In this document: in pieces, positions 52,175 through 61,927 of the stretch
Position numbering within the stretch: position 1 is the stretch's first letter
How the letters are laid out: every line of letters starts with the position of its first letter
Origin: Paenibacillus sp. OV219
GTDB lineage: Bacteria > Bacillota > Bacilli > Paenibacillales > Paenibacillaceae
Assembly: GCF_900110075.1 (NCBI RefSeq)
Contig: NZ_FOCJ01000004.1
Coordinates: forward strand, 124,001-188,000
DNA length: 64,000 nucleotides
Reading direction: 5' to 3'
Notes under the pieces: generated by a model
What the model was told of the DNA's origin: nothing
What the model saw: only the letters and a program-made list of their open reading frames with translations
Databases searched by the model: none
Translations under genes and position numbers: made by a program

Positions 52175-55108
52175 ATGACAGAACGTTTAATCCGCGGACT
52201 TGCCAAAGCAAGGTGGGCGATTATTATCGGCTGGCTCGTCATTACATTCGTTTCCGTACTAACGCTGCCGAATTTACAGTCCATCGTCCGCCAAACGGAG
52301 CAGAAGTTTATCCCGGCAGATTCCGAATCAGTCGTTGCGAAACAGCTGCTTGAGCGGATCAATCCGGAGACAACGGTGAAATCAAGCGCCATTATCGTCT
52401 TTTCACGGGAAAATGGCCTTACAGAGCAGGATCGCAGCTGGCTGAAAGCCAAAGTCGATGAGCTCTCCTCGCTGAAGGAGGATCAGGGCTTCAAATCCGT
52501 GCAATCGGCGTATGAAACGCCTGAGCTTGCATCCAAGTTCCGAAGCAAGGACGGTACGACGGAGCTCGTCATCGTCGGCTTCACGAACGCGGATAACGAC
52601 ATGCTCACGCAAGAAGCGGTCGATATTTTAGCCTCCAAGGTCAAAGACGCCCCAAATGGCACCAAGGTTGAGCTGACAGGCAGCGCGCCGATCGGGAAAG
52701 ATTTTCAGAGCAGCTCAGAGGAGGGATTGAAGAAGACGGAGCTCCTTACCGTCGTTCTTGTCCTTGTTATTCTGCTCATTGTCTTCCGTTCCCCGGTTGC
52801 ACCGTTCATCCCGCTCATTACGATCGGTCTATCGCTCGTCATTACGACAGGCCTTGTAGCGGCGGCGACGCATCTCGGCATGCCAGTCTCCTCCTTCACC
52901 CAATCGTTCCTGATTGCGGTCATGTTCGGAGCTGGTACGGACTACTGTATTCTGCTCATTCAGCGGTTCCGCGAGGAGTTCAGCCATGATGGCGATAAAG
53001 TAGAAGCACTAGTCAGAACGATGAGGACAGTCGGCAAGACAGTCGCTTTCTCGGCTAGCACCGTGTTCGTCGCGTTCTTCCTGATCGGCTTCGCACAGTT
53101 CGGACTGTACCAGTCAGCTGTAGGTGTAGCGATCGGCGTGGCAGTTACGCTTATTGCAGGTTTAACGCTGACACCTGCGCTCTTGATGGTGTTTGGCAAA
53201 GCAACATTTTGGCCTTCCAAAACTGCGGGCCAAGGTCATGGCGAATCGAAGCTGTGGAAAGGAATGGCGTCCCTGGCTGCACGCAGGCCGGTTGCCATCC
53301 TGGTAGTAACCGTCTTGCTGTTGACTCCACTGACGCTGCTCTACCATAACAAGCGTTCTTTCGACGATCTCGCCGAAATCGATCCGAAGCTCGGCTCCGT
53401 TCAAGGGTTCCGTCAAGTCGAGCATTCCTTCGGCTCCGGCGAAGTGTTCCCGCTGTCCGTCGCGCTGACATCCTCTGAGTCCATGCGAACGTCGTCTGCA
53501 CTTGCCGCACTTGAAACCGCAAGCGCAAGCGTCGCGAAGCTAAGCGGCGTCAAAGAAGTACGCAGCGCCGTCCGCCCACTCGGCGAGCAGCTGAAGGATC
53601 TAACCGTATCAGACCAGCTGACTAAAACCTCTGATGCGCTTCAGCAGATGAAAAACGGTGTTAACAAAGTAGCCGGCGGCCTTCAAGATGCCAGTGGTTC
53701 GCTTGACAGCGGTCAAGGTGACGTTCAGAAGCTGACGGATGGACTTCGTACGATGGCATCCAAGACGGCCGAGGCACAGAAAGGGCTGCAGCAAATTTAT
53801 GGCGGACTGGAGCAAGCTTCCAAAGGAGCAGGCAGCCTGTCCGGTGGACTGAAGCAAAGCACAGACGTCTCGGATTCGATGAGTGGCAACTTTCAGGCGC
53901 TGCTGAAGAAATATCCTGAGCTTGCCAAAGAACCTGAGATGCAGCAGCTGCTCGGCAAGCAAAAAGGGCTCTCCGGCGGCTTGCATCAGCTGCAGAGCGG
54001 CGCAAGCCAGCTCGCCACAAGCTTCACGAAGCTGAATCCCGGTGTGCAATCGGTCACGAACGGTCTCGGCCAGCTCGCAGCCGGACAGAACGATGCAGCC
54101 GACGGAACAGCGAAGCTCGGCGGCGGCCTCAAAGAGCTAACGAGCGGTCTTAAAGATGGCGCGAAAGGCCTTGCTGATGTTTCCAGTGGTCTCACAACCG
54201 TAAGCGACGCTCAGAAGTCCATCGGTGACAGCCAAATTCCAGGCTGGAACCTGCCGCAGGCAGCACTTGATACGCCAGAAATGCAGCAAGCTCTTGATTA
54301 CTACATCTCGACGGACGGCAAGACCGCGAAGCTTGATATCGTGCTGTCCGTGAACCCTTATTCGCCGGAGGCGCTAACGACGGTGGAACAAATCCGCGAT
54401 GCGCTGCACAGCAGCCTCGATGGCGGCTCCATTAAAGAGGCTAAACTGTATATTTCCGGTACATCGGCTCAGATCAATGAGCTGAAGGACATCTCGAAGA
54501 CAGACTTTATGAGAACTGGCTCCTACGTGCTGATCGGTATTTTCATCGTGCTCATGATTCTACTCCGCTCGATTATCGCGCCGCTCTATGTACTGCTGTC
54601 GCTCGGCTTTAACTTCCTCGTGACGATGGGTATCGTCGAATTTATCTTCGTCGATCTGCTAGGCAAGGAAGGGCTGTCGTGGAGCGCATCGTTCTTCGTC
54701 TTCCTCATCATCGTTGCGCTTGGTGTTGACTACAGCATCTTCCTGATGGCAAGGTTCAAGGAAGAATACCGACCGCGCGGCATTACGTATGCGATGACGA
54801 AGGCGATGTCGACGACCGGTGGCGTTATTATTTCGGCAGCTGTCATCATGGGCGGCACATTCGCTGCACTGATGCTCTCGGGCGTCAATACGCTGCTGCA
54901 GATCGGTGCGGGCATCGTAATCGGTCTGATCCTGTACGCAACTGTGTTCATGGGACTCGTTGTTCCAGCTCTCGCCAACTTGTTCGGTGAAGCAAACTGG
55001 TGGCCGTTCCGCAAGCTGGCTGCACAATCACAGCCACAAGCAGAAGCCGATGGTGAATTAGACACAGCGGTAAAAGCAAAGTCGAAGCAAGCCCCTAAAT
55101 TAACTTAG
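52175..55108 (+). CDS. MMPL/RND-family exporter
   Basis: A 977-residue protein, ATG after GGGAGG. It has two halves each with about six membrane segments (residues 10-360 and 775-955), with GTDYCILLIQRFREEF and GVDYSIFLMARFKEEYRPRG as the duplicated MMPL motifs containing the proton-relay Asp. The second half is separated by a 300-residue extracellular region full of GGL-x-GxxxL repeats like those of YhgE/Pip. It resembles B. subtilis YdfJ and may export a lipid, antibiotic or siderophore. A hairpin terminator follows. Confidence 0.92.
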   Translation: MTERLIRGLAKARWAIIIGWLVITFVSVLTLPNLQSIVRQTEQKFIPADSESVVAKQLLERINPETTVKSSAIIVFSRENGLTEQDRSWLKAKVDELSSLKEDQGFKSVQSAYETPELASKFRSKDGTTELVIVGFTNADNDMLTQEAVDILASKVKDAPNGTKVELTGSAPIGKDFQSSSEEGLKKTELLTVVLVLVILLIVFRSPVAPFIPLITIGLSLVITTGLVAAATHLGMPVSSFTQSFLIAVMFGAGTDYCILLIQRFREEFSHDGDKVEALVRTMRTVGKTVAFSASTVFVAFFLIGFAQFGLYQSAVGVAIGVAVTLIAGLTLTPALLMVFGKATFWPSKTAGQGHGESKLWKGMASLAARRPVAILVVTVLLLTPLTLLYHNKRSFDDLAEIDPKLGSVQGFRQVEHSFGSGEVFPLSVALTSSESMRTSSALAALETASASVAKLSGVKEVRSAVRPLGEQLKDLTVSDQLTKTSDALQQMKNGVNKVAGGLQDASGSLDSGQGDVQKLTDGLRTMASKTAEAQKGLQQIYGGLEQASKGAGSLSGGLKQSTDVSDSMSGNFQALLKKYPELAKEPEMQQLLGKQKGLSGGLHQLQSGASQLATSFTKLNPGVQSVTNGLGQLAAGQNDAADGTAKLGGGLKELTSGLKDGAKGLADVSSGLTTVSDAQKSIGDSQIPGWNLPQAALDTPEMQQALDYYISTDGKTAKLDIVLSVNPYSPEALTTVEQIRDALHSSLDGGSIKEAKLYISGTSAQINELKDISKTDFMRTGSYVLIGIFIVLMILLRSIIAPLYVLLSLGFNFLVTMGIVEFIFVDLLGKEGLSWSASFFVFLIIVALGVDYSIFLMARFKEEYRPRGITYAMTKAMSTTGGVIISAAVIMGGTFAALMLSGVNTLLQIGAGIVIGLILYATVFMGLVVPALANLFGEANWWPFRKLAAQSQPQAEADGELDTAVKAKSKQAPKLT

Positions 55109-55122
55109 TCTGTAACAGGAAT

Positions 55123-55173
55123 GAAGAAGGACCTCATGATCACGTAATACACGTGGTCATGAGGTCCTTCTTC
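55123..55173. terminator. Bidirectional terminator after the MMPL gene
   Basis: Arms at 55123-55145 and 55151-55173 match at 22 of 23 positions with a five-base loop. It separates two convergent genes. Confidence 0.88.
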
Positions 55174-55189
55174 TCTGAGATCTGAATGA

Positions 55190-55795
55190 TTAAGTTTCCA
55201 ATACGCGCTTAGCCGCTTCACACGTATAGTCGAACAGCTCTATCAGCTCCATATGCTGCACATATTCAATCGCGCTTCTGGTCTCCTCCGAAAGTGCTCC
55301 GCTCTCCTGCAGCGCAACCATGCTCGTAAATGCATTTGGGTTCCAGCGAACCTGCTGTTTCATATGTAGCAGTGCATCACGGATCTGGCCGTCTGGCAGA
55401 TCTCCAAGAACGACGCTGTTCTGAATCCAGTCAGCTACCCGCACCTGCAGCTTCTCCATCGCTGGATGAGCGCCTGCTTGGCTGAACCAATAGTTCGCGT
55501 TCGAGTAATCGCCTTCCATGCGGTGCATAATGCCGTGCCAGTAAGCGCCTGTCGCGTCATCCTCAATCTCCTGCGACTGCGAATGTGAAGCATCCAAATT
55601 ATCATTGAGCAGATACATCCCTGCCCGGAGCGCAATAAGCGCAGCCTCGGCAGCCCTTGTCCTTAATGTTGTTTCAAGTGGCAAGTCCGCAATTTGATCA
55701 TCGAGCGACGAGTCCCACGCAAGCTTCGGCGACAATGCCGGCAAAGTAGGGCGTGCTTCCAAACGCCTCTTGATTAGCGCTAATGTATTCTCCAT
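55190..55795 (-). CDS. Unknown cytoplasmic helical protein
   Basis: A 201-residue protein from the ATG preceded by GAGAGGGAG. It is largely alpha-helical, with GAYWHGIMHRMEGDYSNANY resembling a single tetratricopeptide-like helix pair, and no membrane segment. No named family was recognised. Confidence 0.65.
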   Translation of the reverse strand: MENTLALIKRRLEARPTLPALSPKLAWDSSLDDQIADLPLETTLRTRAAEAALIALRAGMYLLNDNLDASHSQSQEIEDDATGAYWHGIMHRMEGDYSNANYWFSQAGAHPAMEKLQVRVADWIQNSVVLGDLPDGQIRDALLHMKQQVRWNPNAFTSMVALQESGALSEETRSAIEYVQHMELIELFDYTCEAAKRVLET

Positions 55796-55951
55796 GTCAC
55801 AGCCACTCCCTCTCAAGTTCAGTAACGCCAATCATGGTATAGAATGGACTTTATTGTAATGGAAGCCTTACCAAATTTCAATATGGACTAGTAAAAGAGT
55901 CGAATCATATAAAAACAGCACGGAATTGCTCCGTGCTGTGCTTCGATAAGT

Positions 55952-56749
55952 TCACCCGTACGGCCCGCGCGGATGAAAGCCCATCAGCCGCTTCAGCCTC
56001 GGATTTCCCTCCATAAGATTAATCACTTCCTGCGGCATCACATAGTTGATAAAAGGATAAAATCGCTGCGACACCCAACGTCTGCCGTATGTGACTTGCT
56101 GGACTTGCCGGACTCGGTCGCTTTCATTTTTGGCGCCACGATGCCAGGTTTGGCCGTTGAAGTATAGCACATCGCCCTTACGTGCCAGAATCGATACCGG
56201 TCCTTGGTCGTTATAATATGGCGTCTCCTTCGGAGAAGCCGGATGCCGGCCGCTGCGGTGGCTGCCCGGTACAAGCTGTGTCGGTCCCATATCTTCTGTC
56301 ACATCCGTAAGGTAGTACATGGCGCTGAACATGAAGCACGGCATCGTAATGCGCGGATCCAACTCGGCTTCCTCTGGGATGGGGAAGAACAAATCTTCAT
56401 CCACATGCCAGAAATCAATGCCTGTGCCCGGCGTCGTATAGAGCGCATTGTTCGAGAACATGTGGCAGTTCGCGCCAAGCACCGCTTCCGCAAACTCCAC
56501 GGTCGGCGACTTATTGATGAGCTGGAGGAAGATATCCCCTCGCTCGAACATTTTGGTTCGCAGATTGGCGCCATACCCGTCCGGCTCGGTCGTCTCGAAG
56601 ATATGCCGATGCTGCCGCTGAAGCTCATCCGCTTCCTCTTCACTTAGTACGTTCCGTACCAGCGTGAAGCCGTCCCGGTAAAACTGCTCGATATGCTGCT
56701 GCAAATCCACCGAGTCAACGCTTGTCCCCCGCTTGGTTTCATCATTCAT
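55952..56749 (-). CDS. Phytanoyl-CoA dioxygenase (PhyH) family oxygenase
   Basis: A 265-residue protein from the ATG at 56749 after GGAGG. It is an Fe(II)/2-oxoglutarate oxygenase: FWHVDED carries the His-x-Asp pair of the metal triad, GDVLYFNGQTWHRGAKNES the distal His, and MGPTQLVPGSHRSG the conserved central segment. The natural substrate is unknown; in bacteria these enzymes often modify small metabolites. Upstream lies a 9-bp repeat (GCTTGATTC-type, about 56773-56805). Confidence 0.85.
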   Translation of the reverse strand: MNDETKRGTSVDSVDLQQHIEQFYRDGFTLVRNVLSEEEADELQRQHRHIFETTEPDGYGANLRTKMFERGDIFLQLINKSPTVEFAEAVLGANCHMFSNNALYTTPGTGIDFWHVDEDLFFPIPEEAELDPRITMPCFMFSAMYYLTDVTEDMGPTQLVPGSHRSGRHPASPKETPYYNDQGPVSILARKGDVLYFNGQTWHRGAKNESDRVRQVQQVTYGRRWVSQRFYPFINYVMPQEVINLMEGNPRLKRLMGFHPRGPYG

Positions 56750-56858
56750 TTGTAACCCAACCTCCAGATAAGGTTCGCTTGATTCGCTTGGTTCGCTTGA
56801 TTCGCACGGAGTCTCTATTACGTGTATGTGGGAAATCAACGAAGCATGACCGTACACG

Positions 56859-56895
56859 AAAAAGACGACAAAAGGTCTAAAGCCTTCTGCCGTCT
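56859..56895 (-). terminator. Terminator after the aldolase gene
   Basis: AGACGGCAGAAGG and CCTTTTGTCGTCT pair on the minus strand (11 of 13 positions), followed by TTTTTC. Confidence 0.8.
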
Positions 56896-56917
56896 CTTGC
56901 CCTGGTATGTGATTAGA

Positions 56918-57883
56918 TTATTTGCTATGCAGTACTTCCGGTGTCGTCAGCTTGTCATAGAAATCGACCGCTTTATCTTTGTCCTCGGAGTCGCGAAGCG
57001 CCATCGCCGAGCGAGGGTGCTCATCCAGCATACCTGTAATCATGTAAGGAATAATGTAGCCCCATTCTTCTTTCTCACGGAGCGTAATCATATATTTCTC
57101 GATCATGTCCAGAACTGGACGCACGTTGTACTTCGTATTCTTCAAGTGAGCAACAAGCAGCTCAGTTGGGCAGTTACCCGCTGCGCGGCCCATGCCGTAT
57201 ACGGAAGCGTCGAGGAACTCTACGCCCTTCTCAACAGAGATAAGCGTGTTCGCGAATGCCAGTTGCATGTTGTTGTGCGTGTGCACACCAAGACGCTTGC
57301 TTGGCAGGTACTTCTGGAATTTGCTAACTAGGTAGTTGAAGTCGTTCGGATCCAAGCTGCCGTACGAGTCTACAACATAAACCACGTCTACGACACTTGC
57401 TTCGATCAGTTCAAACGCTTCAAGCAGCTGGTTCTCCATAACGTTGGAGAGCGCCATAATGTTGAGAGTGGTTTCATAACCACGCTCGTGGAATACGTTA
57501 ACAAGCTCAAGTGCCTTCGGCACGTCTTGAATGTAGCACGCAACACGGATCAGATCAAGCATACTCTCTTCACGCGGCAAAATATCATTCTCATCTACAC
57601 GGCCGATATCGACGAGCGCAGACAGCTTCGTGTTCAGCTTCTGCGGAATGACTTTACGCAAGAAGTCATCATCTAGGAAACGCCAAGGACCTGCGCCTTC
57701 AGCACCTTTGAGCAGCTTCGGCGAGTTCTTGTAGCCGATTTCCATATACTCAACGCCAGCTTCATTCAACGAATGATATAAGTGCTGAACGAACTCTACG
57801 CTGAAATCCCAGTTATTGACGAGTCCGCCATCGCGGATCGTACAGTCGACGATTTTGCAGTTACTTTTCTTCGAAGCATTCAT
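56918..57883 (-). CDS. DRE-TIM metallolyase / aldolase-type protein
   Basis: A 321-residue TIM-barrel protein. DCTIRDGG near the N-terminus and HTHNNMQLAFANT in the middle provide the metal ligands of the HMG-CoA lyase, isopropylmalate synthase and 4-hydroxy-2-oxovalerate aldolase superfamily. The Arg in CTIRDGG is the catalytic residue. The partner dehydrogenase of the aldolase route is not nearby, so the substrate is open. AGGAGA precedes the ATG. Confidence 0.82.
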   Translation of the reverse strand: MNASKKSNCKIVDCTIRDGGLVNNWDFSVEFVQHLYHSLNEAGVEYMEIGYKNSPKLLKGAEGAGPWRFLDDDFLRKVIPQKLNTKLSALVDIGRVDENDILPREESMLDLIRVACYIQDVPKALELVNVFHERGYETTLNIMALSNVMENQLLEAFELIEASVVDVVYVVDSYGSLDPNDFNYLVSKFQKYLPSKRLGVHTHNNMQLAFANTLISVEKGVEFLDASVYGMGRAAGNCPTELLVAHLKNTKYNVRPVLDMIEKYMITLREKEEWGYIIPYMITGMLDEHPRSAMALRDSEDKDKAVDFYDKLTTPEVLHSK

Positions 57884-58029
57884 AGCACGATAGTCTCCTT
57901 TGCAGCCAGATCTTTTCTAACCATAATACTTGATATTGGCTATGAACGCAAAGTCAATTTGTCAGATTTGCACGAATTATTAGCATAACCCAATTAGAAA
58001 ATTTTGTTTCATGCTGGCAGTAGAGAACG

Positions 58030-59409
58030 CTAAACCATATCCTCCGCACGAACGACTTCATCGAACTTCTCAGCTGTTAGCAGTCCGCTTCGAATAGCTG
58101 CCTCCCGCAGCGTTAGCCCTTCCTTGTGCGCCGCCTTGGCAATCGCAGCCGCATTCTCGTAGCCGATGTGCGGATTCAGCGCAGTTACGAGCATAAGCGA
58201 CTCGCTAAGATGGCGGGCAATGGCCTCGCGGTTCGGTTCAATGCCGCGCGCACAATGCTCATCGAAGGAGCGCATCGCGTCGCTCAGCAGCCTCGCCGAC
58301 TGCAGGAAATTGTGAATAATGACCGGCTTGAATACGTTCAGCTCGAAATTGCCTTGGCTTGCTGCGAACCCGATCGTCGCATCGTTGCCCATTATTTGAC
58401 AAGCAACCATTGTTATTGCTTCACATTGTGTCGGATTAATTTTCCCCGGCATGATGGAGCTGCCAGGCTCATTCTCTGGAATCCGAATTTCCCCAATGCC
58501 GCAGCGCGGGCCGCTCGACAGCCAGCGGACGTCGTTGGCGATCTTCATCAGATCCGCCGCCAGTGCCTTAAAGGCGCCGTGCACGAAGACGATCTCGTCA
58601 TGGCTCGTTAGCGCTTGGAACTTGTTCGGTGCACTGATGAAGCCTTTGCCTGTGAGATCGCTGATCGCCGCTGCGACTTTCTCGCTGAATCCCGGCGGGG
58701 CGTTCAGCCCTGTGCCTACAGCCGTACCGCCAATCGCAAGCTCGCGCAGCTCCTCGAGACTATGCTTTACGTTGCGCTCACCTTTCTCGAGCATGCGAAC
58801 CCAGCCGCTAATCTCCTGCCCCAACGTGAGCGGAGTCGCATCTTGCAGATGCGTGCGCCCAATCTTGATAATATCGGCGAACGCTTTGCTCTTCTCCGCG
58901 AGTGTTGCCTTCAGCTGTGCAATTGCCGGAAGTACGGTGTCTTCGACCGCAATAAGCGCTGCGATATGCATCGCCGTCGGAAAGGTGTCGTTCGAGCTCT
59001 GGGAGCGGTTCACGTCATCGTTCGGATGTACAGCCGCGTCCGTCGCGCCTTGCTCCTGGAGCAGCTGCGCCGCTCGGCGGGCAATGACTTCATTCACATT
59101 CATATTGGACTGCGTGCCGCTGCCTGTCTGCCATACGGAGAGCGGGAATTCCTCCAACCACTTCCCGGCGATTACTTCATCAGCCGCAGCCGCAATCGCC
59201 TCTGCCTTCTTCGCATCCAGCTTGCCAAGTCCACTGTTGACGGTTGCTGCCGCTTTCTTCAAGAATGCGAATGCTGTGATGAGCTCCCGCGGCATCTTCT
59301 CTGTGCCAATCTTAAAATGGTGCAGGCTCCGCTCGGTCTGAGCGCCCCACATCCGGTTCGCCTCTACCGCAATTTCACCCATGGAGTCTCGCTCCATCCG
59401 ATAGTTCAT
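58030..59409 (-). CDS. fumC: Class II fumarate hydratase
   Basis: A 459-residue protein of full length, ATG after GGAGG. It shows [30 protein letters not shown] and the fumarase/aspartase signature [13 protein letters not shown]. It interconverts fumarate and malate in the citric-acid cycle. It is a single gene upstream of which lies the terminator of a sugar-transporter remnant. Confidence 0.96.
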   Translation of the reverse strand: MNYRMERDSMGEIAVEANRMWGAQTERSLHHFKIGTEKMPRELITAFAFLKKAAATVNSGLGKLDAKKAEAIAAAADEVIAGKWLEEFPLSVWQTGSGTQSNMNVNEVIARRAAQLLQEQGATDAAVHPNDDVNRSQSSNDTFPTAMHIAALIAVEDTVLPAIAQLKATLAEKSKAFADIIKIGRTHLQDATPLTLGQEISGWVRMLEKGERNVKHSLEELRELAIGGTAVGTGLNAPPGFSEKVAAAISDLTGKGFISAPNKFQALTSHDEIVFVHGAFKALAADLMKIANDVRWLSSGPRCGIGEIRIPENEPGSSIMPGKINPTQCEAITMVACQIMGNDATIGFAASQGNFELNVFKPVIIHNFLQSARLLSDAMRSFDEHCARGIEPNREAIARHLSESLMLVTALNPHIGYENAAAIAKAAHKEGLTLREAAIRSGLLTAEKFDEVVRAEDMV

Positions 59410-59469
59410 CGTTAATGCCTCCCTCGGTCTTCGATCTTCTTATGATTGACCCATCTCTATAGCCTATGA

Positions 59470-59497
59470 AAAAGGCGATGCTGCTTAGCATCGCCTT
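59470..59497 (-). terminator. Terminator of the remnant sugar-transport operon
   Basis: AAGGCGATGCT and AGCATCGCCTT form a perfect 11-bp stem (59472-59497), followed on the minus strand by TTTTTC. Confidence 0.9.
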
Positions 59498-59539
59498 CTG
59501 TTCCATGATTTCCTATTTCATTATGCCCGATACAGCCAT

Positions 59540-59718
59540 TTAACGTTTCTGATCCAGGAAAGGGAACAGCAGCTTCTGATTTTCTTTGCCGTACATCGTC
59601 TTTTTCCAAATTACCTGCGAGCCAGTATCCATACGAGGGGCAGCTTTCTTACCTTGATGCAGCTGCACAGCCGTTTTGACGGCGAGATAGCCCATATTGA
59701 ACGGCTTCTGCACGACGA
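59540..59718 (-). pseudogene. C-terminal fragment of a sugar ABC binding protein
   Basis: The minus strand reads VVQKPFNMGYLAVKTAVQLH, a run of about 59 codons to a TAA at 59540, ending in FPFLDQKR. This is the C-terminal segment of an RbsB/MglB-type periplasmic sugar-binding protein. It has no start of its own and is joined out of frame to the truncated ATPase. Confidence 0.85.
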
Positions 59719-60432
59719 TTTAATCCGATCAATCGACGTATCTGCCGTCGGTACCGTTCCGATGTACTGACCGTCGCGCATGACCGTGATCCGGTCGCTG
59801 ATCTGCTTCAGCTCCTCCATCCGGTGAGAAATATAGACGATGCCAACGCCTTCCGCCCGCAGCTGCCGCACCATGCGGAACAGCTCCTTGATTTCCGTAT
59901 CGGTCAGCGCCGCCGTCGGCTCGTCCATGATGAGCACTTCGGCGTTATAGGAAAGCGCTTTGGCAATTTCCACCATCTGCTGCTTGGCGACCGACAAATC
60001 GGAAGCCTTCAAGCGCGGATCCAGCGTCAGGCCGAGCCTGCCGAGCCATTCGGCCGTCCGTTCGTTAATTGTTCTGTCGTCGAGGGCAAGGCCGAAATAT
60101 TTGCGGGATTCCCTGCCGATGTACAAGTTCTGTGCGAGCGTCAAGTCGGGAATTAAATTCAATTCCTGATGGATAATGCTGATTCCCAGCTGCTGCGCGG
60201 CCTTCGTGCCTAAGATCGCTGTTTGTTTGTCGCTCAGCCAGATCGTACCGGCATCTTGCTGATAGATGCCCGCTAATATTTTCATGAGCGTGGATTTACC
60301 AGCGCCATTCTCGCCAACCAGTGCGTGCACCTCGCCCGGCATCAGCTCGAAACGGCCTTCTGAGAGCGCTTGCACACCAGGGAACTGCTTCATGATCCCT
60401 TCCATTCGTACGAGTGGATGCGTCATCGTCAT
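59611..60432 (-). pseudogene. Truncated sugar ABC transporter ATPase (RbsA/MglA type)
   Basis: The first 237 residues or so are normal: GENGAGKSTLMKILAGIY (Walker A), LSVAKQQMVEIAKAL (signature), VLIMDEPTAAL (Walker B). After VPTADTSIDRI, where family members continue into a second ATPase domain to about 500 residues, the sequence switches to the end of a binding-protein gene. The frame then runs on for about 36 irrelevant residues to 59611. GAGGTG precedes the ATG. It is a deletion product that removed the second ATPase domain, the permease and most of the binding protein. Confidence 0.88.
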
Positions 60433-60550
60433 CGTGCTTCACCTCAATATCCGAAATCTGATCTTATTGTAAAAAGAATGCGCGGTTTTGAGAGTGGAGT
60501 TTTTTATTGGAAAAGTCGAAAAAATTACGATTAGTTAATAAAGGCAATAA

Positions 60551-60600
60551 AAAAGACACACGCGAACATTTCTAACAATAGAAATGTTCATGTGTGTCAT
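60551..60600 (-). terminator. Terminator after the thioesterase gene
   Basis: GACACAC/GTGTGTC and GAACATTTCT/AGAAATGTTC form a long hairpin, followed on the minus strand by TTTTTTATT. Confidence 0.9.
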
Positions 60601-60621
60601 TGGATTTAGCTGTTTTTGTTA

Positions 60622-61026
60622 TTAACTCTTCTCATGTTCAAAAAACTTCCGCAGCTGCTCCGGTACTTCGCGGCTCTTGCGCGTCTCCACATCCATCGTG
60701 ACACTTGTCACAAGCGCATCGGCGCACAGCTCCCCGCGGTTATTCACGATTTGCTGCTTCAGCACGTAGCTTGTGCGCCCTACCTGCTCCGGCGCTGTCG
60801 TGACGGTCAGCTTGTCGCCTTGCTTGCACTCTTTGCGGTAACTAATGTTAATGTTCACTGTCACCGTTTGAATGCCCATCCCAAGGAAGACGTTGTAGTG
60901 CAGCCCTGCCTGCTCGTACCACTCTTCTCTCCCCCACTCCAAGTATTCGAGATACTTGGCGTTATTCACATGCCCGTTCACATCAATCTCCGTGGAACGG
61001 ACGATTATATCCAGCTTCGCTTCCAT
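60622..61026 (-). CDS. Acyl-CoA thioesterase (4HBT hotdog fold)
   Basis: A 134-residue protein from the ATG at 61026 after AAAGGAG. VRSTEIDVNGHVNNAKYLEY contains the Asp of the 4-hydroxybenzoyl-CoA thioesterase family, and LEWGREEWYEQAG is typical of that branch. It should hydrolyse an acyl thioester; the chain length is unknown. Confidence 0.88.
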   Translation of the reverse strand: MEAKLDIIVRSTEIDVNGHVNNAKYLEYLEWGREEWYEQAGLHYNVFLGMGIQTVTVNINISYRKECKQGDKLTVTTAPEQVGRTSYVLKQQIVNNRGELCADALVTSVTMDVETRKSREVPEQLRKFFEHEKS

Positions 61027-61140
61027 TGCACACGTTCGCTCCTTTGCCCGCCGCTTGCGTTGGCTCGATACCCGGCAGCGGTGCTTCGTTGCCTTCATGG
61101 TAGCGAGTTGTGGGGTGGTTGTCAAAATTTTCAATGTTGA

Positions 61141-61570
61141 GAGCTGAGAGAACGTATACGATCTCTCAGCTCTCAACTCACCGCTTTTTCCGCGTGAGAG
61201 AACGTATATGATCTCTCAGCCTTGGATTCCGCCCGATCCAGGCTATTCTCTGCTCTGAGAGATCCATATCTGCACTCTCAGCTATATAATCGTTCCTTTT
61301 TCCGCGTGAGAGAACGTATATGATCTCTCAGCCTTGGATTCCGCCCGATCCAGGCTATTCTCTGCTCTGAGAGATCCATATCTGCACTCTCAGCTATAAT
61401 CGTTCCTTTTTCCGCGTGAGAGAACGTATATGATCTCTCAGCCTTGGATTCCGCCCGATCCAGGCTATTCTCTGCTCTGAGAGATCCATATCTGCACTCT
61501 CAGCTATAATCGTTCCTTTTTCCGCGTGAGAGAACGTATATGATCTCTCAGCCTTGGATTCCGCTTCAGG
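61141..61570. repeat. 110-bp tandem repeats built of TGAGAGA hairpins
   Basis: CGCGTGAGAGAACGTATATG starts at 61191, 61303, 61413 and 61523 (periods 112, 110, 110). Each unit has two hairpins with 7-bp stems: TGAGAGA-TCTCTCA and CTGAGAG-CTCTCAG. A shorter related unit precedes it at 61145. The 61027-61927 interval holds no gene. Confidence 0.92.
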
Positions 61571-61615
61571 TACACTAAATGAGGAATTGTAGCGTGAATG
61601 AGGTTGGCAAGCGAG

Positions 61616-61785
61616 GTTTTAGCCTCTCTCGGAAGAAGAACCGCTGCCCGATGCAGGCAGGCCTTAAACAAGTTGAGAGAGGATTATTCCTCTCTCCGGG
61701 TGCATACGACGAGAAATTGGTCGTAGAGAGGGGAATAGCCCCTCTCTAGGGGCGTTTTAGGCGTGCGAAGCAGTTTCGCTGTTAG
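61616..61785. repeat. Series of GAGAGG hairpins
   Basis: GAGG-TTTTAG-CCTC (61612-61627 region), GAGAGAGGA-TTAT-TCCTCTCTC (61676-61700 region) and GAGAGGGG-AATAG-CCCCTCTC (61725-61750 region) follow each other at about 45-70 bp. All arms are perfect. Confidence 0.8.
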
Positions 61786-61830
61786 AAAGAGAATTTACCT
61801 CTACCTGTTTCAACCGATGAATTACAGCCT

Positions 61831-61883
61831 CCCAAAAAAAGCCCCCTCTCTAAGTACTAAGTAGAGAGGGGGCTTTTTTTGGG
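61831..61883. terminator. Perfect 22-bp inverted repeat, terminator of the galactonate operon
   Basis: Arms at 61831-61852 and 61862-61883 are perfectly complementary around a nine-base loop. They include A7 and T7 tracts, so the hairpin works in either direction. A run of ten G follows at 61881-61890. Confidence 0.92.
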
Positions 61884-61927
61884 GGGGGGGCGGGCTTAGA
61901 GAGGGGGGCCGGCCCTATTCTACTCGA

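Noticed and set aside
58451-59415. Two long frames antisense to fumC
   Set aside because: The fumC frame is complete with all motifs; the opposite frames have no ribosome binding site or recognisable domain.
61141-61570. Repeats that might be taken for a CRISPR array
   Set aside because: Units are near-identical over the full 110 bp, so there are no unique spacers, and no cas genes are present.
61881-61890. A run of ten G next to the terminator
   Set aside because: It may be real, but homopolymers are a common sequencing error and it has no clear role.
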